In this document: positions 53,291 to 62,328 of the stretch, one piece after another
Layout of the letters: each line of letters begins with the position of its first letter
Position numbering within the stretch: position 1 is the stretch's first letter
NCBI RefSeq assembly: GCF_000010805.1
Contig: NC_012522.1
Span: 6,882,001 to 6,946,000, forward strand
DNA length: 64,000 nucleotides
Source: Rhodococcus opacus B4
GTDB lineage: Bacteria; Actinomycetota; Actinomycetes; Mycobacteriales; Mycobacteriaceae
Direction: 5' to 3'
The notes under the pieces: model-generated
The model's input: only the letters and a program-made list of their open reading frames with translations
What the model was told of the DNA's origin: nothing
The model's database searches: none
Translations under genes and position numbers: made by a program

Positions 53291-54022
53291 ATGCCGTTCC
53301 AGGTGTCCGTGGACGATCCGACTCGCCCGCAACCCGAGCTCCGGGTACTCGACCGCAAGTTCTTCCAACTCGTCGGCGAATTCGTCTACGTCCACGGCGA
53401 CACGGTGGTGACGGTGCCCGGCTGCGCCCCGATGCCGTGCCTGCTCCGCACGGATCTCGCGTCGATCCCCGCGCCACTGCAGGGTTTGCTCACCCCGTAC
53501 GGCAGGCAGCTGCTTCCCGCGATCATGCACGACGACCTGTGTAAACGCGCGAGCGCGCAGGGACCGGAGGGAAACACGCTGCGACGCCACGCGGACGAAC
53601 TGTTCCGGCTGGCCCTGCTCGACGAGGGCGTCGGACCGTTCCGCAGCCGCATCTTCTGGGTCGGCGTCGAGGTCGGCCGGTTCTGGACCTTCACCGAGGT
53701 CGCCCGGTTCCTGCTGATCACGCACCAGGTGTTCGGGATGCTGTGCTGGGTGGTGGGCGTGCCGTGGGCCGTGGCGACCTCGCACTTCGGACTCGCCGCG
53801 CTCTTTCTCGTGCTGCCGGTCCTGCTGTCGCTGTTGTGGCGCAGAGATTTTCCCGTCGCCCTGCTCGGGTGCATCCTGCTGCCCCTGATCGCGCCCACGT
53901 ATCTCCTGACGATCGCCACGGCCGCCGTGCTGTGGGTGCCGGACGGCGCCGCCTGGCTCCTCGGCCGCCGGCGCACACGCAGACCGCCGCCGCTGGGGCC
54001 GCCGACCACGGTTCTGCGTTAG
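53291..54022 (+). CDS. DUF1353 protein with C-terminal membrane segments
   Basis: A 243-residue protein. The first 130 residues match the DUF1353 pattern (FVYVHGDTVVTVPGC, RTDLASIPAPLQ, AIMHDDLCKR). This domain is often seen in phages, but no other phage gene is nearby. Residues about 140-225 hold three to four hydrophobic helices, and the tail is Arg/Pro-rich. The function is unknown. The stop codon overlaps that of nei (TTAG). Confidence 0.7.
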   Translation: MPFQVSVDDPTRPQPELRVLDRKFFQLVGEFVYVHGDTVVTVPGCAPMPCLLRTDLASIPAPLQGLLTPYGRQLLPAIMHDDLCKRASAQGPEGNTLRRHADELFRLALLDEGVGPFRSRIFWVGVEVGRFWTFTEVARFLLITHQVFGMLCWVVGVPWAVATSHFGLAALFLVLPVLLSLLWRRDFPVALLGCILLPLIAPTYLLTIATAAVLWVPDGAAWLLGRRRTRRPPPLGPPTTVLR

Positions 54023-54768
54023 CTCCCGACCGGCGGTTGGCAGTACGTGCAGAAGAAGATCTGCTGCTGACCGAGGTCGTGGCCCTCGATCACCGTCCGG
54101 CACCGGCGGCAGCGCTGTCCGGCACGCCCGTACACCCACGGCCGGTGCCGGACCGAGTTGTTCTTGTCGGCGTGGATCATGCGATGCGCGAGCGCGACCA
54201 GCGCCGGCAGATCGGTCACCTCGGCCGCAGGCGTATACGGGTGGACGCCGCGAAGGAAGCAGACTTCGTTGCGGTACACGTTGCCGAGACCGGCAAGGTT
54301 GCGCTGGTCGACGAGCGCCAGACCGATGGGCTGGTCGCCGGCGGCCCGCAGATTGCGGATCGCGGTGTCGGCGTCCCAGCCCGGCCCCAGCACGTCGGGA
54401 CCGAGGTGGCCGACCGCGGACTCCTCGTCGTCGCGCGCCAGGATCTCGGTGATGCCGAGCGAGAACCCGACCGCCACCCGATCTTCGGTGGACAGCACGA
54501 TCCGGGCCTGGTGAGTCGGCCGTCGCCACCTCGAGTCCGGCGCGTAGATGTGCCACGCGCCCTCCATCTTCAGGTGGGTGTGAATGGAATAGTCGCCGAC
54601 GCGGATGAGGAGGTGCTTGCCCCGGCTGACCACCTCGTCGACGACCTGACCGGACAGGTCGACGGTGGCGTAGCGCGGTACCCGCACGTCGCACCTGGTC
54701 AGCACCTTGCCCTCGAGGGCGTCGCGCAGCGAGTTGGCGGTGCGCCAGACGGTGTCGCCTTCGGGCAT
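54019..54768 (-). CDS. nei: Endonuclease VIII-type DNA glycosylase (Nei)
   Basis: A 249-residue bifunctional glycosylase/AP lyase for oxidised pyrimidines. The N-terminus MPEGD gives the catalytic Pro and Glu after Met removal. The helix-2-turn-helix is in DQRNLAGLGNVYRNE, and the C-terminal zinc finger has CRRC and CTYC. It lies 1 bp behind lhr, a repair pair kept in mycobacteria (Nei2 type). Confidence 0.93.
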   Translation of the reverse strand: MPEGDTVWRTANSLRDALEGKVLTRCDVRVPRYATVDLSGQVVDEVVSRGKHLLIRVGDYSIHTHLKMEGAWHIYAPDSRWRRPTHQARIVLSTEDRVAVGFSLGITEILARDDEESAVGHLGPDVLGPGWDADTAIRNLRAAGDQPIGLALVDQRNLAGLGNVYRNEVCFLRGVHPYTPAAEVTDLPALVALAHRMIHADKNNSVRHRPWVYGRAGQRCRRCRTVIEGHDLGQQQIFFCTYCQPPVGS

Positions 54769-54769
54769 G

Positions 54770-57700
54770 TCAGGCCCGCAACCGGAAACCGCGCGGGGTG
54801 GGCGAGAACCCGGCCTCGGTCAGGATCGGCGCGAAGTCGCTGCCGTGGATGGTGTCGCCGTCGACCTTCTCGACCACGATCTTGTCGATTCCGCCGCGTT
54901 TGACGACCCCGGCGAGGGCAACGGCCGCGGTGCGGAGAACACCGGGGTCGTCGGTGAACGTGAGGACCGTGCGCCCGCCACGCTCGACGAACAGGATCAA
55001 TTCGCCCTCGACGAGCACCACGAGGCCACCGGCCTTGCGTCCGGGCCGGTGCGCGGGTGCGTCGTCGCCGCGTTTCGGCCACGGCAGGGCCGCACCGTAC
55101 GGGTTGGCGGGATCGCTGGCGGCGAGCGTCACGGCGGGCAGCGCGGTGTGCCTGCCCTCGAGCGAATCGCCGTAGCTTCGAAGTCTGTCCACCACCGGTG
55201 GAGTGGAGAACTGTGCACCGCCGAGTGTCTCGACGAAATGTCCTCGCCGGCAGCGGCCGTTGTCCTCGAACGTGCCCAGCACCTTGTACATCAGTGCGAA
55301 CCCGCCGGGAACGTTCTCGGTCATCACCGACCCGCGGGTCACCACCCCGTATCGCTCCAGCAGGAGTTCGGCGGTGGCGCTGGCCCGCAGCGTGGCATCG
55401 GACTCGGCGGCGGGCAGGATCGACCACCGTCCCCCGACCGTGGGCGGCGCGGTGCGCTTCGGAACCGCCAGGCTGCGGTAGGCGCGGGCGCGCGGCGGTC
55501 GTCGCGGCACGCGGTGGCTCGTGGTGGTCCGGGACGTGTCCGACAGCAGGGCGCGCACCGGGGCGAGCGTGTCGTTGCCGATGTGCCCCAGCCACACCAG
55601 ATCCCACAACGCCGTGGCCAGCGCGGTGTCGTCGGACATCTCGAGGGTGTCCGCGAGTTGCCGGAAGAAGTACGCGCCGCCGCCGGACAGCGTGTCGAGG
55701 ACCCGGCTCTGCACGTCGGTCAGATCCGATTCGGTGGGCGCGGTCAGCGTGAGCGGTGCGGTGTCGGCGGGGTGCAGGCACACCCATCCGTCCTTGCCGG
55801 AGATGCTGCCGGCGCCCGACCACAACACCTCACCGGTGGACGTGAGTTCGTCGAGCATGGCGGGGGAGTAGTCGGCCACCCGGGACGGCAGGATCAGCGA
55901 TTCGAGTGCCGAGGCGGGAACCGGAACGCCGGCAAGCTGTTCCACGACGGTCGCGACGCCGTCGATTCCGCGCAGTGTGCCCCCGACGTGCTGCCAGGCC
56001 GGGAGGAAGCGGCCGAGCGTCGCCGTGCTGACCGGTTCGACCTCCTGACGCGCCGCGGCCAGCGAACGCCTGCGAAGGCGGCGCAGCACCTCGGCATCGC
56101 ACCATTCGCTGCCCGTCGCACCGGGCCGGAACTCGCCCTCGACCACCCGCTTGCCCTGCGCGAGCCGCTGCAGCACGTCGCGGGCCACCGCCGAACCGAG
56201 GCCGAACCGGGCGGCCGCGTCGGGGATCGTGAACGGACCGTGGGTGCGGGCGTAGCGGCTGATCAGGTCGGCCAGCGGATCGTCGACGGGTTCGATGAAC
56301 GCGGCCGGAACCCCGATCGGCAGCGGCACCCCGAGCCCGTCGCGCAGGCGCGCCGCATCCTCGATGGCCGTCCACCAGTCGCGACCGGCGAAGGACACGG
56401 CGAGCGCCCGCTTCGCACGCACGAGTTCGTCGAGCCAGGGGATGGGATCGGTCGTCGACCGGGCGGCGACTTCCTCGGAGGTCAGGGGCCCGAGCAGGCG
56501 CAGGAGGTCGGCGACGCCCTCGAGGTCCTTCGCCTTGCGGTCGGGGAGCTGACGCTGCAGTTCGAGTTCGGCGTGGGCGATGACGTCGGAGTCGAGCAGT
56601 TCGCGCAGTTCCACCCGGCCGAGCAGTTCCGCCAGCAGCGTCGAGTCCAGGGACAGGGCCGCCGCCCGGCGCTCGGCGAGCGGGCTGTCGCCCTCGTACA
56701 TGAACTCGCCGACGTAGTTGAACAGCAGCGCGCCCGCGAACGGCGACGGCGACTGCGTCTCGACCTCGACGATGCGAATCTGTCGGCGCGCGAGCTTACG
56801 GAACAGGTCTTTCAGTGCCGGCAGGTCGTACACGTCCTGCAGGCACTCGCGGACGGTCTCGAGCAGAATCGGGAACGTCGGATACCGGCGGGCCACGTCG
56901 AGAAGCTGGGCGGACCGCTGCCGCTGCTGCCAGAGCGGCGCGCGTTTGCCCGGCGTGCGGCGCGGCAGCAACAGCGCCCGGGCCGCGCATTCGCGGAACC
57001 GCGACGCGAACAGCGCGGAACCGCCGACCTGTTCGGTGACGATGTCCTCGATCTCGTCGGTGTCGAACGCGAACAGGTCGGCGCCGGGCGGGGTGTCGTC
57101 GGTGTCGGGGAGGCGCACGATGATGCCGTCGTCGGAGGCGGTCGCATTCGAGTCGAGACCGAAACGTTCGCTCAGCCGCGCGCTCACCGCCAGAGCCCAC
57201 GGCGCATGAACGCGCTGGCCGTACGGCGAGTGCAGGATCAGCCGCCAGTCGCCGAGTTCGTCGCGGAACCGTTCGACCACCAGGGTGCGGTCGGTGGGGA
57301 CCTGCCCCGTCGCCGTCTTCTGCTCGGCCACGAGCTGCACGAGATTGCTCGTGGCGTTCTCGTCGAGCCCGCCGGTACGGCAGCGCTCCTGCACCTCGGT
57401 CTCGTGCCCGAGCGAGATCTCCCGCAGGAACTGCCCCAGCGCCTCGCCCAGTTCCGCCGGGCGCCCCAGGCCGTCACCGTGCCAGAACGGCAACCGCCCC
57501 GGTTGGCCGTACGCGGGGCTGACCAGCACCCGGTCGAACGTGATCTCCTCGATCCGCCAGCTGGTGGCCCCGAGAGCGAAGACGTCGGTGACCCGCGACT
57601 CGTACACCATTTCCTCGTCGAGTTCGCCGACGCGGGACGCCTTCTCACCGACCATGTAGACCGTGAAGAGACCGCGGTCGGGGATGGCGCCGCCCGAGGT

Positions 57701-59320
57701 GACCGCCAGCCGCTGCGCGCCGGGGCGTCCGGTGAGCGTGTTGGCCTCGCGGTCCCAGACGAGGCGGGGCCTGAGTTCGGCGAACTCGTCGGACGGGTAG
57801 AGGCCCGCGAGCAGGTCGAGGGTGGACTCGTAGGCCGACCGCGGCAGCGTCGCGAAGGAACCGCTGCGCCGGACCGTCTCGAACCAGTCGTCGACGTCGA
57901 TCGGTTCGAGGGCGGTGGCCGCCACGGTGTGCTGGGCGAGGATGTCGAGCGGGTTCGCGGGAACCGCGAGCGCCTCGATCTTGCCGGTGACCATCCGTTC
58001 GACGGTGACGGCGCAGTGCACGAGATCGGTGCGGTGCTTGGGGAACACGACACCCCGGGAGATCTCCCCGACCTGGTGCCCGGCGCGGCCGACGCGCTGC
58101 AGCCCGTTCGCCACCGACGGCGGCGCCTCGACCTGGATCACGAGATCGACGGCACCCATGTCGATTCCGAGTTCGAGGCTGCTCGTCGCGACCACACACC
58201 GCAGCCGCCCCGACTTCAGGTCGTCCTCGATCAGTGCCCGCTGGTCCTTGCTGACCGACCCGTGGTGGGCGCGGGCGAGCAGCGGGTCTGCACCGAAGTT
58301 GACCTCGGACGGTGTGCCGATCTGCGAGGCCGGCTTCGGGTTCTTGTCGACGGCGGTTCCGGCGCGTTCGGCGTAGATCTCGTTGAGCCGCGCGGTCAGC
58401 CGCTCGGCGAGCCGCCGCGAATTGGCGAACACGATGGACGACCGGTGCGCCAGGACGAGGTCGACGATCTGTTCCTCGACGTGCGGCCAGATCGACCCCG
58501 CCTGCGGGGTCGCCGAGGCCGAACCCTCGGCCGGTTCGGCGAGACCGAGTTCGGTCATGTCCTCCACCGGAACCTGCACGGTCAGGTCGAACGTCTTCGG
58601 CGACGGGGGCGCCACGATCCGGATCGGCGCCGAACCGGACAGGAATCGGCCCACCTCCTCGTGCGGCCGCACCGTCGCCGACAGCCCGATGCGCTGTGCC
58701 GGAGTGTCGAGGAGCCGGTCGAGGCGCTCCAGCGACAACGCCAGGTGCGCGCCGCGCTTCGTGCCGGCCACCGCGTGCACTTCGTCGACGATGACCGTGT
58801 CGACCTGCGTCAGCGTCTCACGCGCGGCGGACGTCAGCATCAGGAACAGCGACTCGGGGGTGGTGATGAGGATGTCGGGCGGATTCTTGATCAGCGCCCG
58901 CCGGTCGCCGGCCGGTGTGTCGCCGGAGCGGACGCCCACCGAGATCTCCGGCGGCGTGAGCCCGAGCCGCTTGGCCGTCTGCGTGATCCCGACGAGCGGG
59001 GCGCGGAGGTTGCGTTCGACGTCGACACCGAGCGCCTTGAGCGGGGAGATGTAGAGGACCTTGGTCCTGCGGTCCTTACCGTCCGTCGCGGCGAGCTGGT
59101 CGAGGGACCACAGAAACGCGGACAGCGTCTTGCCCGAACCGGTCGGCGCGACGACCAGCGTGTGGGCCCGGCTGGCGATCGACTCCCACGCACCGAGCTG
59201 CGCGGCCGTCGGCGCGGGAAACGCACCGTCGAACCACTCACGGGTGGCGGCGGAGAACCTGCCCAGGACGTCGGTCACCGTTCCATACTGCACCGGGGGT
59301 CCGACAGGCGGCAGGGACAT
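54770..59320 (-). CDS. lhr: Large helicase-related protein Lhr
   Basis: A protein of about 1516 residues, a superfamily 2 DNA-dependent ATPase that moves 3'-5' and unwinds RNA:DNA hybrids. Motifs are Walker A APTGSGKT, DEVH box, IGLSATVRPHEEV and QRVGRAGHQ. The long C-terminal half carries winged-helix domains. The start at MSLPPVGPPVQYG (59320) gives the usual length. ATGs at 59362 and 59419 are in frame and possible. A 1564-codon open frame on the other strand is a composition shadow. Confidence 0.92.
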   Translation of the reverse strand: MSLPPVGPPVQYGTVTDVLGRFSAATREWFDGAFPAPTAAQLGAWESIASRAHTLVVAPTGSGKTLSAFLWSLDQLAATDGKDRRTKVLYISPLKALGVDVERNLRAPLVGITQTAKRLGLTPPEISVGVRSGDTPAGDRRALIKNPPDILITTPESLFLMLTSAARETLTQVDTVIVDEVHAVAGTKRGAHLALSLERLDRLLDTPAQRIGLSATVRPHEEVGRFLSGSAPIRIVAPPSPKTFDLTVQVPVEDMTELGLAEPAEGSASATPQAGSIWPHVEEQIVDLVLAHRSSIVFANSRRLAERLTARLNEIYAERAGTAVDKNPKPASQIGTPSEVNFGADPLLARAHHGSVSKDQRALIEDDLKSGRLRCVVATSSLELGIDMGAVDLVIQVEAPPSVANGLQRVGRAGHQVGEISRGVVFPKHRTDLVHCAVTVERMVTGKIEALAVPANPLDILAQHTVAATALEPIDVDDWFETVRRSGSFATLPRSAYESTLDLLAGLYPSDEFAELRPRLVWDREANTLTGRPGAQRLAVTSGGAIPDRGLFTVYMVGEKASRVGELDEEMVYESRVTDVFALGATSWRIEEITFDRVLVSPAYGQPGRLPFWHGDGLGRPAELGEALGQFLREISLGHETEVQERCRTGGLDENATSNLVQLVAEQKTATGQVPTDRTLVVERFRDELGDWRLILHSPYGQRVHAPWALAVSARLSERFGLDSNATASDDGIIVRLPDTDDTPPGADLFAFDTDEIEDIVTEQVGGSALFASRFRECAARALLLPRRTPGKRAPLWQQRQRSAQLLDVARRYPTFPILLETVRECLQDVYDLPALKDLFRKLARRQIRIVEVETQSPSPFAGALLFNYVGEFMYEGDSPLAERRAAALSLDSTLLAELLGRVELRELLDSDVIAHAELELQRQLPDRKAKDLEGVADLLRLLGPLTSEEVAARSTTDPIPWLDELVRAKRALAVSFAGRDWWTAIEDAARLRDGLGVPLPIGVPAAFIEPVDDPLADLISRYARTHGPFTIPDAAARFGLGSAVARDVLQRLAQGKRVVEGEFRPGATGSEWCDAEVLRRLRRRSLAAARQEVEPVSTATLGRFLPAWQHVGGTLRGIDGVATVVEQLAGVPVPASALESLILPSRVADYSPAMLDELTSTGEVLWSGAGSISGKDGWVCLHPADTAPLTLTAPTESDLTDVQSRVLDTLSGGGAYFFRQLADTLEMSDDTALATALWDLVWLGHIGNDTLAPVRALLSDTSRTTTSHRVPRRPPRARAYRSLAVPKRTAPPTVGGRWSILPAAESDATLRASATAELLLERYGVVTRGSVMTENVPGGFALMYKVLGTFEDNGRCRRGHFVETLGGAQFSTPPVVDRLRSYGDSLEGRHTALPAVTLAASDPANPYGAALPWPKRGDDAPAHRPGRKAGGLVVLVEGELILFVERGGRTVLTFTDDPGVLRTAAVALAGVVKRGGIDKIVVEKVDGDTIHGSDFAPILTEAGFSPTPRGFRLRA

Positions 59321-59410
59321 GCTGTGCGGTCCGCCGAACTGGTCGGTGGGTCGCAGTGTCATTCGCACATGAGTTCGACCGGGGGGCGGCAGATCAGGTG
59401 ACGGAACACC

Positions 59411-59434
59411 TGACGGCATTGGCTACTGCCGTCA
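59411..59434. repeat. Hairpin between lhr and the TnpB-like gene
   Basis: TGACGGCA (59411-59418) and TGCCGTCA (59427-59434) are perfect arms around 8 nt. It could be a transposon-end hairpin of the IS200/IS605 type, or part of the lhr control region. Confidence 0.4.
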
Positions 59435-59450
59435 CGGGGAGGGGAGAGGG

Positions 59451-59501
59451 ATGAGCCCGGATTCCTTCGGGTTGTTCCTGGCGCCGGGTCGGCCGGCATG
59501 A
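59451..59501 (+). CDS. Candidate 16-residue leader peptide before the TnpB-like gene
   Basis: An ATG directly behind a purine-rich run (GGGGAGGGGAGAGGG) opens a frame MSPDSFGLFLAPGRPA whose stop overlaps the TnpB-like ATG (ATGA). The large gene has no ribosome site of its own, so coupled translation from this leader is plausible. The purine run is immediately next to the ATG, which is closer than ideal. Confidence 0.3.
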   Translation: MSPDSFGLFLAPGRPA

Positions 59502-60955
59502 CCGGGCCGGGATCGACTGCGCCGCGGCAGTTCGCGTTCACCACCCGCGCCCACGTGGCGGTCGACGACATCACCGGCGAGCCGATCGGTCTCGACGACG
59601 TCGACACCCGGGTGGGGTGGTTGCTCGACCTGATCGCCGCGGCCGGCGCCGAGTTGACGGCACGGCTGTGGCAGCCGGTCACCTTCGACGTCCTCGCGGC
59701 CGGACGGGACCACCAGGACCGAAGGCTGCCCGCACAGGGGCACGTCGCCGCGGCCCGCCTCGGCTGGAACCCGCACTACCCGGACGGGGTGTACGTGCCC
59801 TCACGCGTGACCCGGGTGGTGACCGCGCAGGTGATGGCCACCCTGCGGATCCTCGCTTACCGGGACACCGCGATCACATCGCTCTCTCAGCGGTTCGACC
59901 CGGCCACGGGCGCTCTGGCGCCGCCGACCGAACCGGGCGACTGGGTGCCATTGGGTTTCGCCCGGGGCGTGCGGCGCCAGCTGATTGCCCGCGCCCGCCG
60001 CGAGGGCGGGGCACTGGCCGGTCGGTTGCGGATCACCGACATGCAGGGCCCGCCTCAGGTCGCGGCGATGGCCCGGCTGTCGGCCGCGGATCGACAACTC
60101 GCACACATCGCCGTCTCAGATGCCGTCATGACGTTGACGGTGAAGCTGCCGACCTGCCCGGTCCCGGCGGGGCGGGCGCAGTGGCGGCGGGTTCGGCTGA
60201 CCGCCGCCATCCCCGGGCACCTGGACGGCCGGGCGGTCAGCGGCTGGCATCTGCCGACCCTGGTCCTCGACCAAAGGGGTCTGTTGTTGCGGTGCGCGGC
60301 GACCGAACTCGTCCCCGCCGCCGATCTGATGGCCGGCACGGTCGCGGTGGGGGTGGATTGGTCCCCGTCTACTCTCGGTGCCGCCGCCATCACCACCGAG
60401 AACCCGGACGGGTTGTCCTCGGACTTTCGGGGTTGGACGTACGACGACCGCGGCCTCGGGACCAAACTGGCCCGCCTGCAATCGGAGGGGCAGATGTTGC
60501 ACCGCAAGGCCGCTCGGCTGACGCAACTGGCCACCAACGCCGAACCCGAGGTCCGCACCAGGCTGGAGGCGAAGATCGCCGTCCTCGGCGCCCACCGCAC
60601 CGCGGTGGGTGCCAAGCGGGGAAAGATCAACCGGGAATTGGGATTCCACTTCGCCCGCCAGACCGTCGACTACGCCGCCTCGGCGGGGGCGACGGTGATC
60701 GCGGTGGAGGATCTGATCACCCCGCCGGGTCCGCCGCAGCCTGCCCACCGTGACACCGCGGATGGGGGTGACACGTCCATCTCCCACGCCCGCCACGCCA
60801 GTGGCAGACAGTATGAGATCTACGTAGACGCTGGGCGACCACCAGCGCGCCACCCGGTGACGCGTTCGCGGGACGCACCGAATGGATACCGCCACCGCTC
60901 ATCGACCCGGCCAGAAGACCGCGAATCAACCACCGACACCATGCCGGTGAGCTGA
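59498..60955 (+). CDS. TnpB-like protein (IS200/IS605 OrfB family) lacking the third RuvC motif
   Basis: A 485-residue protein. RuvC-I is seen as GVDWSPSTLG (D287) and RuvC-II as VIAVEDL (E404), with the linking helices HRKAARLTQL and KRGKINRELGFHFARQ typical of TnpB/OrfB. After residue 406 the sequence changes to a Pro/Arg/Thr-rich tail. The zinc ribbon (paired CxxC) and the final catalytic Asp of RuvC-III are missing. An internal deletion that kept a reading frame, or a frameshift, would explain this. No TnpA is nearby. It is either a decayed element or a nuclease-dead derivative. Confidence 0.7.
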   Translation: MTGPGSTAPRQFAFTTRAHVAVDDITGEPIGLDDVDTRVGWLLDLIAAAGAELTARLWQPVTFDVLAAGRDHQDRRLPAQGHVAAARLGWNPHYPDGVYVPSRVTRVVTAQVMATLRILAYRDTAITSLSQRFDPATGALAPPTEPGDWVPLGFARGVRRQLIARARREGGALAGRLRITDMQGPPQVAAMARLSAADRQLAHIAVSDAVMTLTVKLPTCPVPAGRAQWRRVRLTAAIPGHLDGRAVSGWHLPTLVLDQRGLLLRCAATELVPAADLMAGTVAVGVDWSPSTLGAAAITTENPDGLSSDFRGWTYDDRGLGTKLARLQSEGQMLHRKAARLTQLATNAEPEVRTRLEAKIAVLGAHRTAVGAKRGKINRELGFHFARQTVDYAASAGATVIAVEDLITPPGPPQPAHRDTADGGDTSISHARHASGRQYEIYVDAGRPPARHPVTRSRDAPNGYRHRSSTRPEDRESTTDTMPVS

Positions 60956-61014
60956 TCGATCGTGCTTGCCGGAGGCTGCGTGACCGAGCGAAGTGCCCAA
61001 GCCGAGGCCTGTAG

Positions 61015-61155
61015 TCACACAGTCGCGAGATCCGCGGCAGGTACTGCTGCCGGGACGAACGACGGTGTCGGCAACTCGACGGTGGCGGGTTCGTGTCCGG
61101 AGACCACCACGTAGGCGCCCGCAGCGAGTAGCGCGAGGGCAACTGCGCCGATCAT
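61015..61155 (-). CDS. Candidate 46-residue exported or membrane peptide
   Basis: A short frame with a hydrophobic N-terminus (MIGAVALALLAAGAYVVV) and a Pro/Ala/Val-rich remainder. GTG at 61164 would add three residues. It diverges from the DUF1707 gene. The 294-bp gap between the TnpB-like and DUF1707 genes holds nothing else I can support. Confidence 0.4.
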   Translation of the reverse strand: MIGAVALALLAAGAYVVVSGHEPATVELPTPSFVPAAVPAADLATV

Positions 61156-61249
61156 CCTGAACACGTTGTCTCGCTTCGGTCGAAGGGCGTTGCGGCACCG
61201 GTCGAGCGGTCAGACCCTAGACGACGGCACCGACAGCTACGGTGGAGTC

Positions 61250-61786
61250 ATGACTGCTGCGGGGGACAGCCACGAACTCGACCGACTCCGGGAGACCGCA
61301 CAGGTTCGCCTCGAGAAGGCGGTGGGCGACGGGCGCCTGACGCTGGAGGAGTACTCGGAGCAGGCCGCCGTCGTGTGGTCACGTGACGCCGACCTCGCGC
61401 GCCTCCGGCAACTCGTTCCCGTCGACACACCCCCGCCGCCCGTGTCGCGACCTCAGTCCACCCTCATCGGAATCTTCGGCGACACCCGGCGTTCCGGTCG
61501 CTGGTCACTCGCCGTGAAGACATTGGCTCTCCTTCTCTTCGGCGACGTGAAGCTCGACCTCCGGTCTGCCGTGATCGGCGCGCGCACATCGACGATCACC
61601 CTCGTCACCCTGTTCGGGGACAGCACGATCACCGTTCCGGAAGGCGTGCACGTCGAGGTGGGAGGATTCGACCTGTTCGGAGACCGCGAACTCGACGCCG
61701 GCGCACAGGATCCCGGGCCCGGAGCCCCGGCAATCCGCGTGGTGTCGTACTCGCTGTTCGGTGACCTCAGGGTACGCACCCGCTAG
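61250..61786 (+). CDS. DUF1707 and LiaF-like domain protein
   Basis: A 178-residue protein. Residues about 8-55 form the DUF1707 (SHOCT-like) domain (LRETAQVRLEKAVGDGRLTLEEYSEQAA). The rest has repeated LFGD turns (GIFGDTRR, LLFGDVKLDL, TLFGDSTI, DLFGDREL, SLFGDLRV), as in LiaF-type cell-wall-stress proteins. No clear membrane helix is present. The ATG follows GGTGGAG. The role is unknown. A decayed copy of its 3' part lies just downstream. Confidence 0.8.
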   Translation: MTAAGDSHELDRLRETAQVRLEKAVGDGRLTLEEYSEQAAVVWSRDADLARLRQLVPVDTPPPPVSRPQSTLIGIFGDTRRSGRWSLAVKTLALLLFGDVKLDLRSAVIGARTSTITLVTLFGDSTITVPEGVHVEVGGFDLFGDRELDAGAQDPGPGAPAIRVVSYSLFGDLRVRTR

Positions 61787-61838
61787 TTTCGCGGCTCGCG
61801 CTCCAACGGAACGGTGCCGACAGGTAGGCACGCGCAGC

Positions 61839-61876
61839 TTCGGCGGCCACGAACTCGATTCCGGCGCACAGGATCC
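61839..61876 (+). repeat. Degenerate duplicate of the DUF1707 3' region
   Basis: This 38-bp segment agrees at 33 of 38 positions with 61676-61713 inside the DUF1707 gene and translates to FGGHELDSGAQDP against FGDRELDAGAQDP. It lies 52 bp after the stop and looks like the remnant of a tandem paralogue. Confidence 0.6.
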
Positions 61877-61895
61877 TACACCAGGCGAGGGAGCG

Positions 61896-62276
61896 TCAGA
61901 GGGGAGAAAGGCGGGCCCGGAGCAGGCAGAATTCGTTTCCTTCGGGATCGGCGAGGACGTGCCAGGGCTCTTCTCCGGTCTGGCCGATGTCGGCAGCGCG
62001 TGCTCCCAGCTTCAGGAGGCGTTCGAGTTCGGCGTCCTGATCGCGGTCGGTGGCGTTGACGTCGATGTGCAGCCGGGGTTTCCCGGGCTCCGGTGCGTCG
62101 CGGCGGCTGAGGATGATCGTCGGCTGTGGGCCGCCGAACCCTTCGCGTGGCCCGATCTCGATGCTTCCGTCGCCCTCGCGGTCGAGGACCACGAAGTCCA
62201 GGACCTCGCACCAGAACCGGGCCAGCACCTCGGGGTCGCGGCAACCGAGCACGAGTTCACTGATGCGGCATGCCAT
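61896..62276 (-). CDS. VOC-superfamily (glyoxalase-like) protein
   Basis: A 126-residue protein with the paired beta-alpha-beta units of the VOC fold: ELVLGCRDPEVLARFWCEVLDF at the start and LADPEGNEFCLL at the end. Possible metal ligands (His in LHIDV, Glu in GNEF) are visible, but the substrate cannot be assigned. It lies 52 bp behind the acyl-CoA dehydrogenase gene. Confidence 0.82.
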   Translation of the reverse strand: MACRISELVLGCRDPEVLARFWCEVLDFVVLDREGDGSIEIGPREGFGGPQPTIILSRRDAPEPGKPRLHIDVNATDRDQDAELERLLKLGARAADIGQTGEEPWHVLADPEGNEFCLLRARLSPL

Positions 62277-62328
62277 GGACGAAACCTGCTTTCAGCGTCG
62301 GAACTGCCAGGGTGTGGGAGACAACGCA

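Noticed and set aside
53291..54022. Prophage fragment at the DUF1353 gene
   Set aside because: DUF1353 occurs in phages, but no integrase, structural gene or att-like repeat is visible, and the flanking genes are chromosomal.
54707..59401. 1564-codon open frame antisense to lhr
   Set aside because: It is the mirror of lhr, which has all helicase motifs. The antisense translation is rich in Arg, Gly, Glu and Val with no domain, as is usual for shadows in high-GC genomes. The same applies to long antisense frames over dnaE2, sdhA and deoA.
59411..60955. Complete IS200/IS605 element
   Set aside because: No TnpA is present, only one possible end hairpin was found, and the TnpB-like gene lacks its C-terminal part.
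59440..61250. CRISPR-associated small Cas12 locus
   Set aside because: No repeat-spacer array or cas1/cas2 lies near the TnpB-like gene, and the protein lacks a full RuvC domain.
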